Part shown: one piece after another, positions 47,001 to 64,000 of the stretch
How positions within the stretch are numbered: position 1 is the first letter of the stretch
How the letters are laid out: every line of letters begins with the position of its first letter
From: Tubulanus polymorphus
Lineage: Eukaryota > Nemertea > Palaeonemertea > Tubulaniformes > Tubulanidae
DNA length: 64,000 bases
Direction of reading: 5' to 3'
Assembly: GCF_964204645.1 (NCBI RefSeq)
Contig: NC_134031.1
Location: 4,261,001 to 4,325,000, forward strand
Position numbers and translations under genes: made by a program
Notes under the pieces: generated by a model
Told to the model about the DNA's origin: nothing
Seen by the model: only the letters and a program-made list of their open reading frames with translations
The model's database searches: none

Positions 47001-49369
47001 ATTGCAGGCAGCCATTGATCATTTGAGTTTGTCAGTTCAGCGTCTGAAAGCACGGATACAAGGCGTTGATATAGCAGTCGAACCGTCTGAGGTAAATTTT
47101 GACGCGCAATCTTCGTTGATTTCTGTTATCTTTCCTCAAACTGTCCGATAATCGTATGTTTACAGAAACAAAAGCCGGTATTTGATTTGTTGTCAGTCTC
47201 TGATGATTCACTAACCGCGGAGGAGAAACTCGCCAAGAAGAGACAGCGAATATTAAAGTGCGCTTACGAAGGCAAAATGAGAGCCAAACAGAAACAAGAA
47301 GAGGAGAAACTAAAGGTAAATTTGGTATAGCAAGCACAGCAGTAGTTCATTAAAACTTTCAGTGCTGACTAATTAATACCCTATAGTGCTGGAGATAATT
47401 TGAAAAAAAAAAGATTCCACCCCAATGTGTTTAATATGGGTCATACCACTATAGTGCGTCTACACTACGATGCGGTGTATCCATAGTAACTAATATTCAA
47501 CTATGGTTGACAAGTGCTACTATCTTTCAATTAAGATGAAAACTAATTACTGATTACATTAATACACCGTGTGTGGTGTACCAGCAAAGTCAATCACGGA
47601 TGTATACACCGCACTGCGGTAAAGATGCATTGAAGGGGTTAAACACTTTTCGAAAGTATTTCATATTTCGTTCTCGTGTTCATCGTTGCAGGCCGAGAAA
47701 GAACGAACGCATTTGATGAAGAAAAAAGAAACAAATTTCAAAGGTTGGCTCAAAGAAGTCCGACAAAGACGAGGGAAATTACTGGAAACGAGAAATCGAC
47801 GAAAACAAAAACGATCGGACATGTCGAAACGACGGACGTACGCGTCTCAACAACGAATGAAAATCATTTCACAACTCGCTCGGGGTAACTGCGAACGTTT
47901 AATCATATTGAAATGTTTGTCACGGACCTGCTCGGTCGGCATGGCATTTATGGTCATTGTATTGTCACAGCACTTATGTGTTTTCTATCCATGAAAAACC
48001 AGTCATTAAGAATTCACAACCATGGTTTTATAATGCTAAATCGCTAGACATGAATATCTCCTTAGGAAATAATAAAGTTCACTTCAAATTAGTGAATAAT
48101 TGAGAAATATTCGACTGATATAATGACTAATAGTGGCTCTTTTACTTTAAGCGAGTAAAAATGAAGATGATTTCGGGAAGAATGATGATGACTGGCAGGT
48201 GTATAGAGATATTGTAAGTGTTGCTGCCCCATCCTTCCCCTGAGCATTGGAAATATAGTGGCCAATATAAGCCAAAAACAAATATAACAGTAGACCCTCG
48301 TTTAAGTCTGATCCGACCAGCTTCCTGGATAAACTTACACTTATCTGGTGCTTTATACAAGGTTTGCGATGTATATGAACCAATCATCAACAAATTTCCA
48401 CAACTGTATCTAAATTTTGTTTCTTTTCACTGAGTAACTCAAGTAGGATCCCGTAACTAATTGATTATTATTGTAGAATTTGCGAGACGATGACAGCGAC
48501 TCAGATATGGAACAAGATAAACTGGAAGAACTCGAAAAACTACTGGAAGAGAATGATCCCGAATTCCAAAAGTAAGTTAGTTCATCAATCGTGAGAAACA
48601 CTGAAAACATACGCTTTATCAGAACTTCAATACCTTAAATGTTTATGACTTTTACAGAGAGATGAAGGCGAACAGCTCGGGGCAGTACGATATAGCCGAA
48701 TATTATAGGTTACATCTGGCAGTAGAACAAATAAGGTATTCATAATTCATTCTTCCACCCCTCGGCGTATATATCGGTACATAAGTCTTACCGTCTCAAT
48801 GTTTTAGAGCTCCGGAACTTCTGTTTCAACCATCGCTGCTCGGTTTTGAACAGGCCGGTTTAACGGATACGATATCACACGTACTGAAAAAATACGGCAG
48901 CGACGACGTTCAGAAATTGGTTGATGTGAGTTCGTCTTCATCTGATATTTCAACTTCATCCAAATCGTACGCAGAAATCTTATGACTTCCATAATTTCGT
49001 TTTCAGTTCGTCTATGTCACTGGATCTTGCGCAAGTTTCCCAGATCTGAAAGACCGCCTCGAAGTTGAACTATTGGCAAGTCGTCCTTATCAATCAAGTT
49101 TTAGCATTTATACCGCAGGTAGATATTAACGTGAATATTGATTTCTAAAGCTTGAGGCTTTTCTTTTCATAAAGTTGAAAATCTGCGTGTATATTTCAGA
49201 TAATCCGGTGCTAGATGCCTGGTTAGGAGCCAGGAAGCTTGCCTGTTCACCGATATTCAAAGATTGCGTAATCACCAGAGCAGACTATCAAGAGAAAGGC
49301 GGTGAATACTTGAAGGAACATTCGCGCTCGAATCAATTCTTCCCATCGATACCCGTCAACAATACTTAA
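44063..49369 (+). CDS. ACTR5: Actin-related protein 5 (INO80 chromatin remodeller subunit), 18 exons
   Basis: ARP5 pairs with IES6 in the INO80 complex and couples ATP hydrolysis to nucleosome sliding. Exons: 44063-44186, 44386-44474, 44551-44652, 44979-45090, 45191-45286, 45722-45909, 46238-46360, 46450-46548, 46744-46821, 46963-47091, 47166-47315, 47692-47884, 48152-48213, 48477-48571, 48658-48735, 48808-48925, 49007-49118, 49200-49369. All phases agree: 706 codons, 705 residues (human 607). Family marks are [14 protein letters not shown] (first phosphate loop, about 37-50), [51 protein letters not shown], the long charged helical insert with coiled coils (about 280-555) typical of ARP5, [13 protein letters not shown], a degenerate second phosphate loop ([11 protein letters not shown]), [12 protein letters not shown] and [20 protein letters not shown] near the end. 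The insert explains the extra length. The gene converges on SURF6. Confidence 0.97.
46017..46205 (+). repeat. 3' end fragment of a non-LTR retrotransposon (LINE)
   Basis: In one frame the fragment reads like the last residues of a reverse transcriptase ORF ([18 protein letters not shown] then stop). This is followed by the tail-like sequence AGCGCTTTTGAACATTTATT and GATATTGGCGCTATATAGAT, which resembles 3' ends of CR1/RTE-type LINEs. It is 5'-truncated. It lies in an ARP5 intron. The family name is inference. Confidence 0.6.
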
Positions 49370-50494
49370 TAAAATCATTATGACATCAAATATTGCATTT
49401 CATTGTCATATCTTGCGTCATAGCTCAACTAGTGAAGACGTGACGATTAGTGTCTGCTTTGAGAACAAGCAAGCATTTTTGAAGAAAAGTGAACTCAGTC
49501 AGTTACAATCCAAAGTTTTCTGGCCCGTAGCCAGCCATAAAAGTGAAACTTTGTATAGGTCATGGTTTATGGTGTTCAGTAAACCTGTCTGCTGTTCAAA
49601 ATTGCCCTGAAGTGACGCGTGCTTGGCTTATGAATTTTTGGTCACTCCTACAGTGAAACCTCGTATATAACCATTTTTCGGTTATTACAAGCCAAAGTTC
49701 ATTTGAACGAAATTCCTCTGTTGCATCAACGCCCGTTGTTTGAATCAGATGTCCTGGGAGTGCCCCCCCCCATCAAATCACAGGAACGCAGAAATGTTTT
49801 GAATCAATGAGGATGGACGCTACTGGACCGGGTTTGTTCAACCTAAATAAATCTGGATACAAATGCAAGATACAGTAGAGATTCTTTTTCGCCTCCTTTT
49901 TGGTTTCAGAGAAATGGCTCCGCCCAAAATCATTAACCGCATCATTTGTGTGCGATATTCAGACTTACAAAACATCCCTCAATTGCTGACGAGATCATTG
50001 TTGGTTCACAAGCCACTTCATAAATCCAAGGCAGATATAACACAAATAGATAAATTTGACATTATAAAGATTTCCTTTTATTCTTATCACACTATATTTT
50101 TACAAATTATTTGACATTTCAAATTTCTCACCCGATTATTAGTTACATCACCGAAATGTACATTATGATTTCTCAGAGTTTTAAAATATAGAAACAATCT
50201 TTTTGCTGCTAGTGATTCAAGTTACCCGTGAACGTTACTCGTCCCACCTAAGCCAACAGTATTTTAGAAATGAAATGAATGCTTACTATGAATTCATTAT
50301 CATTTGTACGCGTGTATCCAAACTTCAAAATTCAAATTGGTAATAAAGAGAACGTATAGCTCTAAATGTTTCGGAATAACTGGACAGACCATTCACCGAC
50401 CGAGACAATCCGGTCCCCGAAATGGGAATCTAAATGCATCAAGTATTGTACCAATTAATTTCTTTCAAACTATGATAAAACCCGGTTCACGACC
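49370..50494. other. Convergent spacer between ARP5 and SURF6
   Basis: Two plus-strand AATAAA candidates serve ARP5: one overlapping the stop codon (49368-49373) and one at 49846-49851, the more likely. The right part should hold the SURF6 3' UTR (minus-strand AATAAA near 50079). No other gene is seen. Confidence 0.5.
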
Positions 50495-52866
50495 TCAGAA
50501 ACCTGGTATAACTCGACCTCGTTTTTTGGCCGTGTCGATTTTCCGTTTCAGATTCTGATCTTTTCTCGCGCGGATGTTTTTCGTGCGTTTATCTTGTTTC
50601 TCTTTCATGCGTTTTTCCGTCGCCGACGTTCGCTCTTCCCATTTCTTTTTCCGCGTGTTCTTCATTTTCTCCTTGCGTTTCAACGCGCGTTTTAACATTT
50701 CCGGATCGTCTTTCACTTTCAAGCCTTCCGCCTTTTGCAACGCTTTCTCCCACTGATTTTTCTTTTCGAGTTTCTCCGCTTTTTCGGCCGCGTCGGAATT
50801 TTTCAAATCCTCAACGGTTTTTCGTTTCTTTTCGACTTTTTCTAACAACGTTTTGTAGTCTTTTCCCGATAGACTACTTTTCTTTTCTTTCTCGCCCGCA
50901 TCTCTAAAATCGAACTTACTGAACACCATTTTCTGTTGGTTGTAAATCGGTTTGACAGCCGTTCCGTTTACAAGTTTTTTATTACCCCCGGGAGACCCTA
51001 AAACATCAGTCAAAGCGCTACCTTTCACTTTACTTTTTTGTTTCTCTATTTTACGCTTTATTTTATTTTTCAGTTTGCTTTGTTTTCGCTTAAGTCGCTT
51101 CATTTCAACGGTTTCACTGTTGGATTTTCTTTTACCTGAAAAGGAATCGAGACAAAACTAAATATCATCGAAGCGCCCCACATTGCATATATGCTAAACA
51201 GAACAACGAATCAGTACATACTTTTCAGTTCCTGTAGTCTTTCGTGTAACTTCTGTCTGGCCTCGTCTAACGATGTCGAAACTACAGCTCGAGGTAGGGC
51301 TGTAGATTTTTTATTCGTTTTATTCTTCTGTTTTTTATTCTTTAGTTTAGTGACTGTAAAGACAGCAGAAAAGAAACCTCATGAGCTATAATCGCTAGAA
51401 AAGAGTTGGGGGAATGGGGGAAACTAAAATGGATTTAGTGCATTCTATAAGGAGGACCTCCGCTGTCGACTGTGCCAAATACATTGGATTTTAAAGTGTA
51501 TTTGTACATCGTATTTGTATGACAAACCTGTCGACACTATATGAGGTAGAGAACGGTTTTACCTCAACAGCTTAACTGCGCAGAGTGACCACTTTTATTT
51601 GATTTGCTAATCTCCAGACTATTCCCTGACATTTAAGTTGTTTTCCCTAACTTGATCTGCTAAGAATCCAATCAATTAATACAGTCAAATACGTAAAAAA
51701 ATAGAAGGAAACTGTTTGATTTATGCACAATCAAACTATCTTAACAATATTCCCCCATTTTACCCTGATCTTTTAGCTTTTTTTTAAACCAAATTCTCTG
51801 TTTTGAAGAAAAGAAAATTTGATTTCCAGATAAGTGGCCACCCTGCTGCGGTAGTTTGGGGTTAAATTAGTTCATTTTAAAAATAATTCAACAATGTCGT
51901 CACTGAAACCGATTCCAGGAACGAGTTTCTCATTCGCAGCTTTAACATTCTGTTTTAATAACTTACAATTATCGCCATCATTATCCGGTTCATCGACTTC
52001 CATGTCTTCACCATTAGAGTCACTATCAACAGCGTTATTCACATCCGATACTAATTGCGAAATACAGGTTTTATTATTCGGGTCGTATTTCATTCGTTTC
52101 AGTTGCGATTTCGCCGAAGTCGGTTCCTTTTTCGCCTTCTTCGCATTTGGCATGGTTTCTGTAACGACATTCGTAACAAGATGTCACTTTTCTTGCATGT
52201 AAAATCAGGCTCCCGACACATTTAGTCGTTCCTGGATATAACGGGTTTTAAAGGAGAAAATTTCAATTTCGAGAAATTGTCCGCACCACCTTCATATCCC
52301 AATTGCTGAAGACTCCTCCAAAATTGGTCCTGTTTATCCGTTATCTACTGCACAACTTCAAACTAGACAAACATTCTTACAGGTAATAGCCTATTTCTCA
52401 AAATTGAAGGAGTTGAAAGGAGTTTGAGGCATTTTGCTCAAATTTAAGGAGTTTGAAGCACCTTTAAAAGCATTTTCAGTTTTAAACTGAAATTACTTTT
52501 AAAGGTGCTGACTTTAGAACAAGTGCTTTTAATGAATCAAGGAGCCATAGGGACCCAGTAAATAGTCTAAGGTGAATGCATTTGTTTGATGAGATATGAT
52601 TATGATTGACATTAACAAGCAAATGTTTACACGAATATTGTCTATGACAGATATGAAGAAATTCATCAGCAAATCATATTTCATTGTTGTGATTTAGTTT
52701 TCTAAATCATACCATCCTTTAGCTTGGCTTTTTTCATTTTTTTCTCCTGAAACGCTGCTCGCGCGTCGCTTGAAAAATAATTTTCCGGCGGAATCATGTC
52801 GACCATCTTGGTGAAAAAATTGCTGTCGACTTTCATTGCCGATCGTTTATCACCGTTGCCAGCCAT
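50495..52866 (-). CDS. SURF6: SURF6 nucleolar ribosome-biogenesis protein, 4 exons
   Basis: SURF6 (yeast Rrp14) is a very basic nucleolar factor needed for assembly of large, and partly small, ribosomal subunits. Coding exons (minus) are 52713-52866, 51904-52158, 51222-51353 and 50495-51135, in phase, 394 codons (393 residues; human 361). The C-terminal family core covers about 245-393: LSGKDYKTLLEKVEKKR, LKNSDAAEKAEKLEKKNQWE, ALQKAEGLKVKDDPEMLKRA, LKRKEKMKNTRKKKWEERT and AKKRGRVIPGF. Exon 3 has DEARQKLHERLQEL, as in human VLRQRLHEKIQEA. The N-terminus is acidic in the middle (DSDSNGEDMEVDEPDNDGD). Exon 2 has two donors in the same phase: the weaker at 51903, and a perfect GTAAGT at 51966 that would remove 21 residues. 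Which is used cannot be told. Intron 2 contains a family C MITE. Confidence 0.92.
51581..51845. mobile_element. MITE 'family C' copy
   Basis: It begins CAGAGTGACCACTTTTATTT and ends AAGTGGCCACCCTG. The interior has 'ctattccctgacat' and 'ttttccctaacttgatctgct' blocks shared with 19000-19269 and 58953-59216. Confidence 0.8.
52230..52560. repeat. MITE 'family D' copy
   Basis: It contains 'cctggatataacgggttttaaagg', 'cattttgctcaaatttaaggagtt', 'aagcacctttaaaagcattt' and ends in AAGGAGCCATAGGGACCCA. It lies in SURF6 intron 1. Confidence 0.7.
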
Positions 52867-53097
52867 TTTCTGTATATGCGAGCACTGGCACCTGAAAATG
52901 GAATGAAAATGAAAATATCGCGCCAACCCTTGTGGCTGAGTTTTTACATTATTCAACTCATCCGTGCCAGCTACCTTCGTTGCGAGGCAATCAAACCCTG
53001 GCAAGTGAGGATGTTTTTCTCCTCGTCATTCTTCTTTTATATTTTTTCAGAATTTTTTTGCAGTAAAAATTGTTAAATTCTCGTTAAAATTTTTAAA
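52867..53097. promoter_or_regulatory. SURF6 upstream region
   Basis: It holds the SURF6 5' UTR and promoter on the minus strand, and possibly the promoter of a short divergent reading frame at 53098. Confidence 0.35.
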
Positions 53098-53247
53098 ATG
53101 GCCAAATCGAAATATACTAGTGATTGTTCGGATCTTTTTTCCTTGTTGGAAGGTCCACAAAATATTCTATTTATGAGAACGATTTTATCTGAATTGATAG
53201 ATAAATTATCAATAAATCTACAAATTAACAAGTCAAATGATTACTAA
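53098..53247 (+). CDS. Short unrecognised reading frame (49 codons)
   Basis: ATG, then MAKSKYTSDCSDLFSLLEG and a Leu/Ile-rich amphipathic stretch (LSELIDKLSINLQINK), then TAA. It is head-to-head with SURF6, 231 bp away. Amino acid composition is protein-like, but the sequence matches nothing I know and the length is within chance. It might be a first exon (GT at 53151-53152 follows LLEG). Low confidence. Confidence 0.2.
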   Translation: MAKSKYTSDCSDLFSLLEGPQNILFMRTILSELIDKLSINLQINKSNDY

Positions 53248-53439
53248 AAGATTAGGCTAAAAAAATGATACCTTGTTTCTGCTGTGATGATAAAAATATG
53301 AATTAATTGGAAATATATTGGGGAAAATCTTTATTTATAACCAGGTGGAACGGTGGTCAAAATTGCCATCTTAAGTATTATTTTTAAACTACGATATTTG
53401 AATTGGCGAATCAAAATGAAGTATTGACATTTTTTAGTA

Positions 53440-53603
53440 TGGGATCATTCATTGATTACGTACGCATAAAATTTGAATTTGTCAACCCCTCCTCCCCCTC
53501 TGTACGCAAAATCGGCCATTTTTTCATATATATTAAGCATTACAGTACGCAATTGCACTGACCCCCACTCCCCTAATGCGTACGCAATAAATGAATGACC
53601 CCT
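53440..53603. mobile_element. MITE 'family B' copy
   Basis: Inverted ends TGGGATCATTCATTGATTAC and ATAAATGAATGACCCC. The interior 'ctctgtacgcaaaatcggccattttttcatata' is nearly the same as in 21815-21976. Confidence 0.8.
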
Positions 53604-53929
53604 ATCCCAATCAGATTCAGATGCCAAGTCAGCCACTTCTTTCCTCGCAGAGGCGGAGTTTATACAGACTACAAAATTAACACGTTGCCTTCAATTCGGT
53701 TCTTTTTTTGCGCAATTTCTCGTCGAATCTACGAACCTTTAAATAACTAAGACGATTTAATGGGTGTTTTGTCTTTATCATAAAACATTTCGGAGAGATG
53801 ACCGCAAATAGAATTGCATTTTCAAAGAATTTAGTAGCTATATCGTTTCATCCATTCCATGCTTTCAAAACGTGCTAAATAGCGCAACAAACTTATGATT
53901 AATCAGTTGAAAACAAATTCCAATTAACT

Positions 53930-54142
53930 CTATTGAGAAAATTTAGCGTTCACTTTCGAGAGTGAATGGTTTGCAAAAAAGTATAGTTTATGTACCATTC
54001 CACGTTGTATACGGTGTTCATTTCGAAGAATTTTCTTCCATAACAAACATTTGCCCTTTCCAAGAATTTTAGTCCTTGTAGTACAGGCGCACTCGGCGTG
54101 GGATCCGAGCTGAATGATAATTAAAACTATGGTTAACGCCAT
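53930..54142 (-). CDS. Possible small secreted peptide frame
   Basis: A 70-codon minus-strand frame begins with a plausible signal peptide (MALTIVLIIIQLGSHAECA) followed by a Cys-x-Cys and a basic stretch (TKILGKGKCLLWKKILRNEH). CxC at a mature N-terminus recalls netrin-like/TIMP domains, but the rest does not fit. No splice partners were found. It is probably chance. Confidence 0.15.
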   Translation of the reverse strand: MALTIVLIIIQLGSHAECACTTRTKILGKGKCLLWKKILRNEHRIQRGMVHKLYFFANHSLSKVNAKFSQ

Positions 54143-54264
54143 TGCGTTAATTATTTGATGAGCTTACAAATTTCCAAGAAACTCTCTTAACAAGAGTTCA
54201 GTATTTACACTTTGACAGCATACGTGTTGATATTAACTATCAAATCAGGCATAGCTGGTCTAAG

Positions 54265-54525
54265 TTAGTTAACCTAATCGTTGGTGGTACGCTTTTTATA
54301 ATCGGATGGGCTTATTCCAACGTGGTATGTGGTTTGTGAAAATATCCGATCGTGAAACTAAACCACAGACTGGTTACTGACTAAGCTGGTCTGTCAGTTC
54401 CTTAGTCAGTAACCTGTCTGTGGTTTAGTTTCACGATCGGATATTTTCACAAACCACATACCGTACCACGTTGGTATAAGCCCATCCAATTATAAAAAGC
54501 TAACCACCAACGATTAGGTAACTAT
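54265..54525. mobile_element. MITE 'family A', palindromic full copy
   Basis: Two arms of about 125 bases are near-perfect inverted copies of each other. The outer ends are AACCTAATCGTTGGTGGTAC and the mirror CCACCAACGATTAGGTAACT. The centre is near 54392 ('gctggtctgtcagttcc'). Blocks AAATATCCGATCGTGAAACT and TTTCACGATCGGATATTTTC sit in opposite arms. The whole can fold as one hairpin. Confidence 0.85.
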
Positions 54526-57500
54526 CAGTTCCTGAACCTGAAACCAGACACTTGATCCATGACACAAAGAATATCTAAAACTGAACAAAGAGAATGGAAA
54601 CAATTAACTACTAGTTTTTTTGGGCTATTTTATGATTTTTTTATTATTATGCACACGATATGTATACAAATTGTGTACATACACACACAACTTTCGGTGT
54701 CATTTACATAATATATTTATATAATAAAGCAAATATACAGTCAGTTTACAACCGAAGACAACAAAACCATTGTATAATAATTATAGTACAACGAGAACAA
54801 AGAGCAGTGTTGTGTGAACCCTCACCATCTTTAGTTCTAAAGTACAGACACATTTATAGGCATTGAACGTACTCTTTTTAAAGCCAAGCCAATCGGAGCG
54901 CGGTAACTAATGTTGCGCTTATTACGAAGATGATATATCTATTACCGAACATTATTTATAATAACGCGGGTGCATCCAATTTTGCAGTTCTGAAATGAGC
55001 TGATTTGAACGTCGTAATTTTTACAACAAGCCTAGAAAAAACGAAAGATTTGGCAAGTTAACAGCCCTACTGTTAGACAGCAGTGACTTCAATTACACAA
55101 TTAACAACTTTCAGTATACAGTACACCTCGCCTTACTAATGGACTTTTCAGTAAATTTATCAAAACTGAAAGCATTTTAATTTTCTGATGTATTTGCCTA
55201 TCCTTTAATTCAGACTTTGTTTCATACCAATTCTGCCCGTTCCAGTTTGTCCGAGTTAGCAGGCTAGGTTAACTGTACTCGACTCCATTCGCTACCTTTT
55301 AAAAAATAACCACTTAATGAACATGTACCGGTATATGACATCCTGTGAAAAACAGTATATATTTAAGCCCTAACCCATTTCATGTCGCTCGGATACAACT
55401 CGTGAGTGAAATGCCACAACTCCTTTCAGGAGTATTCTTATTTTCAAAACGTCTATTTTTCTCTTATCAAACTACACAATTCAACAAGCAATAACGAATT
55501 TCAATGAGCACCATACTTCCTAACAATTTAAATGTTAAGGAAAAAGATCAATATTAAATTCATCTGTCTATGTTTACCGGTAAGTTAAAAAGTACGCCCG
55601 ACTTTTTAACGAAAACTAGCATATGAGACATAGTCCTGTTTTTTTAATAATAAAATGTATATACCATTCAATAACTATAAACGTTTATAATATTGATGCC
55701 GATGTTTACGATGTCTCAGATTTAGTCTTTCCCGGGCATCCAAACGGCTACATAAGTAACATTTTTATCACATAATACAAATCAACGAAATCCAAATATA
55801 CAAAACGTTGCATAAGTTTAAGCAGCCTATGTATCAAAACTGAAATTTGGCAAATAAAATAGATATCAAATCTTGTCCTCTTTCAGTGCTTTTTTGATAG
55901 TAGACAAAAACACTCATTATGTTTACAATAAATTATGTACCCTGGTAGGTATGTACTTATTGATAGCAGGCCGTAAAATCGAAACTTTATTTCTGGCAAA
56001 CCTACGTGAAAAGGTTTGTGATACCTGAACTATTTTGGTGGTTTCAGTTACTAAAAATAGAATTATTAAATGAAGAACATAATCTCATATATACCTACTG
56101 GTATTCATTCCTCAAGACTGTGATACGATATCTGTTTCTGTAACAAACGTAAGACAGCGGCGGATCTAGGGTCTGATTCAAGGAGGGTTGCCCCTACAAT
56201 TGGGCACATCATGAAGGGCAGCCCGAAGGAAAGCTCATTGTGAAATATTTAAAACTTATTTTTGGAAATACAGAGAACAAGCTTATGAATCTAAATGTTT
56301 TGAGGTATCGGTTTGATATTTTCAATTTTCCGTAGAATTTCAGCGCGCCCCCTGCACCCTCCCCTTGGATCTGCCCCTGTCGGAGACAAGCCTTACTTAT
56401 AATCATTAATTGGTCATTAATACATTGGCACCATGATAAGTTATAAAAATAACTACAAACTACAAATTACGAGCTAACAAAGCAAAATAAAATCCATTCT
56501 TTCATACACGAAGACACTGTGAAAATGACGATGAATTCACGAAATATATCTTCAACAAAAACATCAATCGACGGGCAAATACTGTTAACAGTTGCAGGTG
56601 AAGAAAAGCAGTTCGATTGAATGCATTTCTCGTTCAAAAATACGAACTTCTACCAGTGGTATCGATGATAATTTCAGGACGACTCTACTCTAGAGTAATT
56701 TCATTCAAAGATCGCGATAATTCTGATAATAATCAATAATAGCGCAAATAAGGCTAAATTTCTAACAATTAAATCACTTGATAACTACTTAACAGTAACC
56801 GGAATGGATGGATTTTGAATCCTCTTTTTTTTTTCTTTCTTTTTAATACCATGAATATGAATAACAGTTCAATAATTTGAATAATGATTGGCACTATGAT
56901 GAAAATGTACATATATTTTATGTAAAAAAGCGTTTAAGAAAATATGCGTAATTTTTTTTCTTCACTTCTCCAACGAGTGAACAACGTTTTGAGCTATACA
57001 AAATGAAATGAAAATTTCAAAACAAGCTAACTAGTAAATGCTAGACTAGTGAGTACTTACAGTACTTCCGATACACACACGCTAAACTAGTACCAGATTT
57101 ACACATATCATGATGAATTCGATCCAACGCGTTCAATCCTCTGAACAACCGAAATTTAAAGAGAGCTATATCCTCTGATCGTGAAGTAAATATGAGTAAC
57201 CAAATACTAAATACTAATGGATTTAATCCATCAATTCGTAAAAAGAAAAATTGATTGCGGATCGGGAAAAGGAGTTATTGTATATCCATTTAACCGTATT
57301 CACTTTTCAGTTGAAGCCCTCCACCCTCATTTAGTTAGAATAACAACAATATTTTAAGACAATGTCGATGACACAACGAAAAAGATTAATTACATTAATT
57401 ACGATAAAAAAATTTCTTTTTAGCGGGGGTGGCAAAACTGATTTGTCTGTGTATCCACATAGTCCTGTTACAACAAACCCCCATATACAGTGAATGCATC

Positions 57501-57909
57501 AACCAAGATTTGAGTCTAACAATTAAATCGTCATTTCATAGCAAAAGCTTTCACAGACAAATGCATCATTGTAAAATCAATTTCAACAAGGCCACCAATT
57601 TTTCAAGGATATATTTCCAGATCAGTTATCACACGAAAAATGAGACAGATTTTTGTAGTTCAACACTTAATACATCAACACTTAATCCCAAGGTTTATTT
57701 TGACTCCTAGGGGCAAATTTTAGCACAGTAGTACGATCGCATTGTGTCGCGATTAAAACACCAAAACAAATCCAACCAAAATAACACTTCCGGTCGAGGC
57801 CGACGCGTAAATGATATTCGATTAAAAATAATAGTTTCATAAACCTTGATATCACTTTTTTCGATAAACGCAAAGATACATAGCGAATTGATCTAACTCA
57901 AAACCAGCA
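54526..57909. other. AT-rich non-coding stretch, likely 3' region of the zinc-finger gene
   Basis: No exon with family resemblance is seen. Apart from a hAT-like MITE (56155-56382), it is AT-rich with scattered T-runs. The minus-strand zinc-finger gene ends at 57910, so a long 3' UTR may extend into it. Confidence 0.4.
56155..56382. mobile_element. hAT-like MITE ('family F')
   Basis: The left end CAGCGGCGGATCTAGGG and right end CTTGGATCTGCCCCTGTC are imperfect inverted repeats, related to those at 7499-7724 and 37598-37891. Confidence 0.65.
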
Positions 57910-63558
<5,649 letters not shown>

Positions 63559-63608
63559 TTCTACACCCTGCTGCACGTACAAGTGTGAACAGCATGTGAG
63601 CAACGTAC

Positions 63609-63617
63609 GTATTTATA
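63609..63617 (-). promoter_or_regulatory. TATA box of the zinc-finger gene
   Basis: TATAAATAC on the minus strand, 50 bases upstream of the start codon, so the 5' UTR would be only about 20-25 bases. A regulated, TATA-driven promoter contrasts with the TATA-less housekeeping pairs in the rest of the window. Confidence 0.6.
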
Positions 63618-64000
63618 CACAAACGCAGACGACTCTGATTGGTCTGTTAATCGCCGAAATTGAGGACTTCGCGAGCGGTTGTTAACCCGTTAGCACTCAG
63701 GAATTTCACTCCTCAGAAAATTGAAGGGAAAATCCAAGTTCATCACGATACCGAATAGAACATTTGCTGTTTATTTGCATTACAAGTTTGTGTTATTTTG
63801 TAGTAAATAGCCAAGGCTTTCAAATGATGTAAGATTTGATGCAGTGGGCCACCAAAATCATATCCTTTTGGCTCCCTGAAATTCATCCAAAATTACTTGG
63901 ATTTGAAGTGAGCGCTCAGTTCTGTCATGTCCATACTCAAAATTGTAATAGGAGGACGTTGATTACTCTTCGGCATTTCGAGGACTTAGGTGTCTAGTTT
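63618..64000. other. Upstream flank of the zinc-finger gene
   Basis: No coding exon is seen. It probably contains upstream regulatory DNA. Confidence 0.4.

Overview
The window is eukaryotic nuclear DNA from a metazoan, most likely a lophotrochozoan (mollusc, annelid, brachiopod or a relative; the species cannot be told). Genes are split into many short exons with GT-AG introns of a few hundred bases. The proteins are animal orthologues, the spacers are rich in short inverted-repeat elements (MITEs), and a four-copy hairpin cluster carries a sequence that I recognise from memory as miR-1992, a microRNA described from lophotrochozoans. All exon structures below were built by hand from splice signals, reading phase and family similarity, and every assembled CDS keeps frame.

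Layout. 1-2.66 kb: no gene seen, a (TGAC)n microsatellite and the presumed 3' flank of MLF. 2.66-5.64 kb (-): myeloid leukemia factor family gene, 5 exons. 6.35-11.05 kb (+): FLYWCH zinc-finger protein whose middle part resembles a degenerate DNA methyltransferase. 11.59-23.57 kb (-): mitochondrial-type valyl-tRNA synthetase, 22 exons, with the miR-1992-like cluster in its last intron on the same strand. 23.97-26.46 kb (+): C9orf78/TLS1 splicing factor, 9 exons. 27.3-33.4 kb (-): an unrecognised, partly resolved gene or transcript whose large intron holds nine hairpins separated by eight copies of one linker. 34.79-38.61 kb (-): nodulin-like MFS transporter, 3 exons. 39.07-40.11 kb (+): ELAV-like RNA-binding protein, uninterrupted CDS. 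42.95-43.43 kb (-): TMEM50, uninterrupted CDS. 44.06-49.37 kb (+): ARP5 (INO80 complex), 18 exons. 50.50-52.87 kb (-): SURF6, 4 exons. 53-57.9 kb: mostly non-coding with MITEs. 57.91-63.56 kb (-): multi-C2H2 zinc-finger protein, 6 exons, with a TATA box upstream.

The genes do not form one pathway; most are housekeeping genes (translation, nucleolus, splicing, chromatin). Four pairs are divergent with start codons 401-717 bp apart (MLF/FLYWCH, VARS2/C9orf78, MFS/ELAV, TMEM50/ARP5), which suggests shared promoters. The most interesting material is not protein coding: two arrays of hairpins in introns of minus-strand genes. One is a known microRNA family amplified to four copies. The other is an apparently undescribed tandem hairpin array.
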